Part shown: positions 63,598 to 64,000 of the stretch, in pieces
How the letters are laid out: every line of letters starts with the position of its first letter
How positions within the stretch are numbered: the first letter of the stretch is position 1
Source of the DNA: Phenylobacterium soli
Lineage (GTDB): Bacteria; Pseudomonadota; Alphaproteobacteria; Caulobacterales; Caulobacteraceae
Assembly (NCBI RefSeq): GCF_003254475.1
Contig: NZ_QFYQ01000001.1
Coordinates: 310,001 to 374,000 of the forward strand
DNA length: 64,000 nucleotides
Direction of reading: 5' to 3'
Notes under the pieces: model-generated
Seen by the model: only the letters and a program-made list of their open reading frames with translations
Databases searched by the model: none
Told to the model about the DNA's origin: nothing
Translations under genes and position numbers: made by a program

Positions 63598-64000
63598 TCA
63601 CCCCGCCGGGACGATCTCGCCGAGCGCCGGCCCAATCTCGTCGTGCAGGACCAGGTCGGCGATCTCGTCCATCTCGGTGGCCTCGCGATTGACGATGGCG
63701 AGCCGTGCGCCGTTGCGCTTGGCGAGGATCGGGAACCCTGCCGCCGGATAGACGACCAGCGAGGAGCCCAGCACCAGGAAGAGGTCGCAGTCCAGGGTCT
63801 CGGCCTCGGCGCGGCGCATCTCGAGCTCCGGCATGGCCTGGCCGAAGGAGATGACTGCGGTCTTCACCAGGCCGCCGCAGACCCGGCAGTAAGGGATTTC
63901 GCCCGCCTTCTCGAAGCCGACCTTCAGCTCGGCCAGCTCATGCCGCTCGCCGCACTCCAGGCACTTGGCGTAGCTGGCGTTGCCGTGCAGCTCGATCACC
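63598..64000 (-). CDS. Sir2-family NAD-dependent protein deacylase, C-terminal fragment
   Basis: The gene enters from the right edge and 134 C-terminal residues are visible. IELHGNASYAKCLEC holds the catalytic His and the first zinc CxxC; PYCRVCGG is the second. Then come FGQAMPELEMRRA, LFLVLGSSLVVYPAAGFP and LAIVNREATEMDEIADLVLH, the NAD-binding C-terminus. It removes acetyl or acyl groups from lysine. The N-terminal Rossmann part lies outside the window. Confidence 0.95.
   Translation of the reverse strand, partial: VIELHGNASYAKCLECGERHELAELKVGFEKAGEIPYCRVCGGLVKTAVISFGQAMPELEMRRAEAETLDCDLFLVLGSSLVVYPAAGFPILAKRNGARLAIVNREATEMDEIADLVLHDEIGPALGEIVPAG

Overview
The window is about 70 % G+C DNA from an alphaproteobacterium, most likely of the order Caulobacterales (Caulobacter/Phenylobacterium type). 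Four observations support this: a DivL kinase with tyrosine in place of the phospho-accepting histidine (44671-46995); an mmcB gene with a GTTC-N7-GTTC LexA box at its start (41327-41341); the run rplU-rpmA-GNAT-obgE-proB-proA-nadD-rsfS; and the SCO1-RegB-RegA cluster. It is a compact chromosomal core region. I see no rRNA, tRNA, CRISPR array, insertion sequence, prophage or plasmid functions.

Layout. 1-1271: divergent CobW-family GTPase (cut by the left edge) and CDF metal exporter, with a Zur-like palindrome between them. 1268-9491: class A beta-lactamase-like hydrolase, exostosin-like glycosyltransferase, retropepsin-like protease, M28 peptidase, L,D-transpeptidase and several small proteins. 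9728-16581: a strong promoter followed by ribosomal proteins L21 and L27, an acetyltransferase, ObgE, proline biosynthesis (ProB, ProA-like), NadD and RsfS. 16648-22431: amidase, RlmH, EnvC-like factor, S41 protease, YibQ-like deacetylase and RppH, mostly with overlapping or abutting ends. 23600-28419: F1-ATPase operon atpHAGDC. 28752-33162: two large paralogous RTX proteins with Ig-like domains and repeated C-terminal modules. 33259-38701: small secreted protein, PBP1A, M48-like peptidase, PhaZ depolymerase and SCO1. 38772-41326: RegB/RegA redox two-component system and MmcB. 41424-46995: lipocalin, a diiron ferritin-like protein, a composite palindromic repeat, a zincin and DivL. 47002-48853: IF-1, small basic proteins and a cold-shock protein. 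48953-54630: SodC, a ferredoxin/ferredoxin reductase pair and sdhCDAB. 54818-64000: LysR regulator, ZapE, MmsA, an RTX metalloprotease-like protein, a semialdehyde dehydrogenase, an OmpA-like lipoprotein and a sirtuin cut by the right edge.

How the genes fit together. Translation and ribosome assembly (L21, L27, ObgE, RsfS, RlmH, IF-1) sit beside energy metabolism (F1-ATPase, succinate dehydrogenase, RegBA, SCO1) and envelope remodelling (PBP1A, L,D-transpeptidase, LytM-like factor, YibQ). The accessory layer is the three RTX-type secreted proteins. No type I secretion ABC transporter or membrane fusion protein lies in the window, so their exporter must be encoded elsewhere.

Most worth a second look: tandem duplication of the type I secretion target module in the RTX pair; the Zur-like box; apparent non-AUG starts of rsfS and the L,D-transpeptidase; a perfect hairpin overlapping the yibQ Shine-Dalgarno; the divergent ProA; the HEITE motif of the RTX metalloprotease-like protein; and the 26-bp inverted-repeat element. 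No complete undescribed system was found with confidence.
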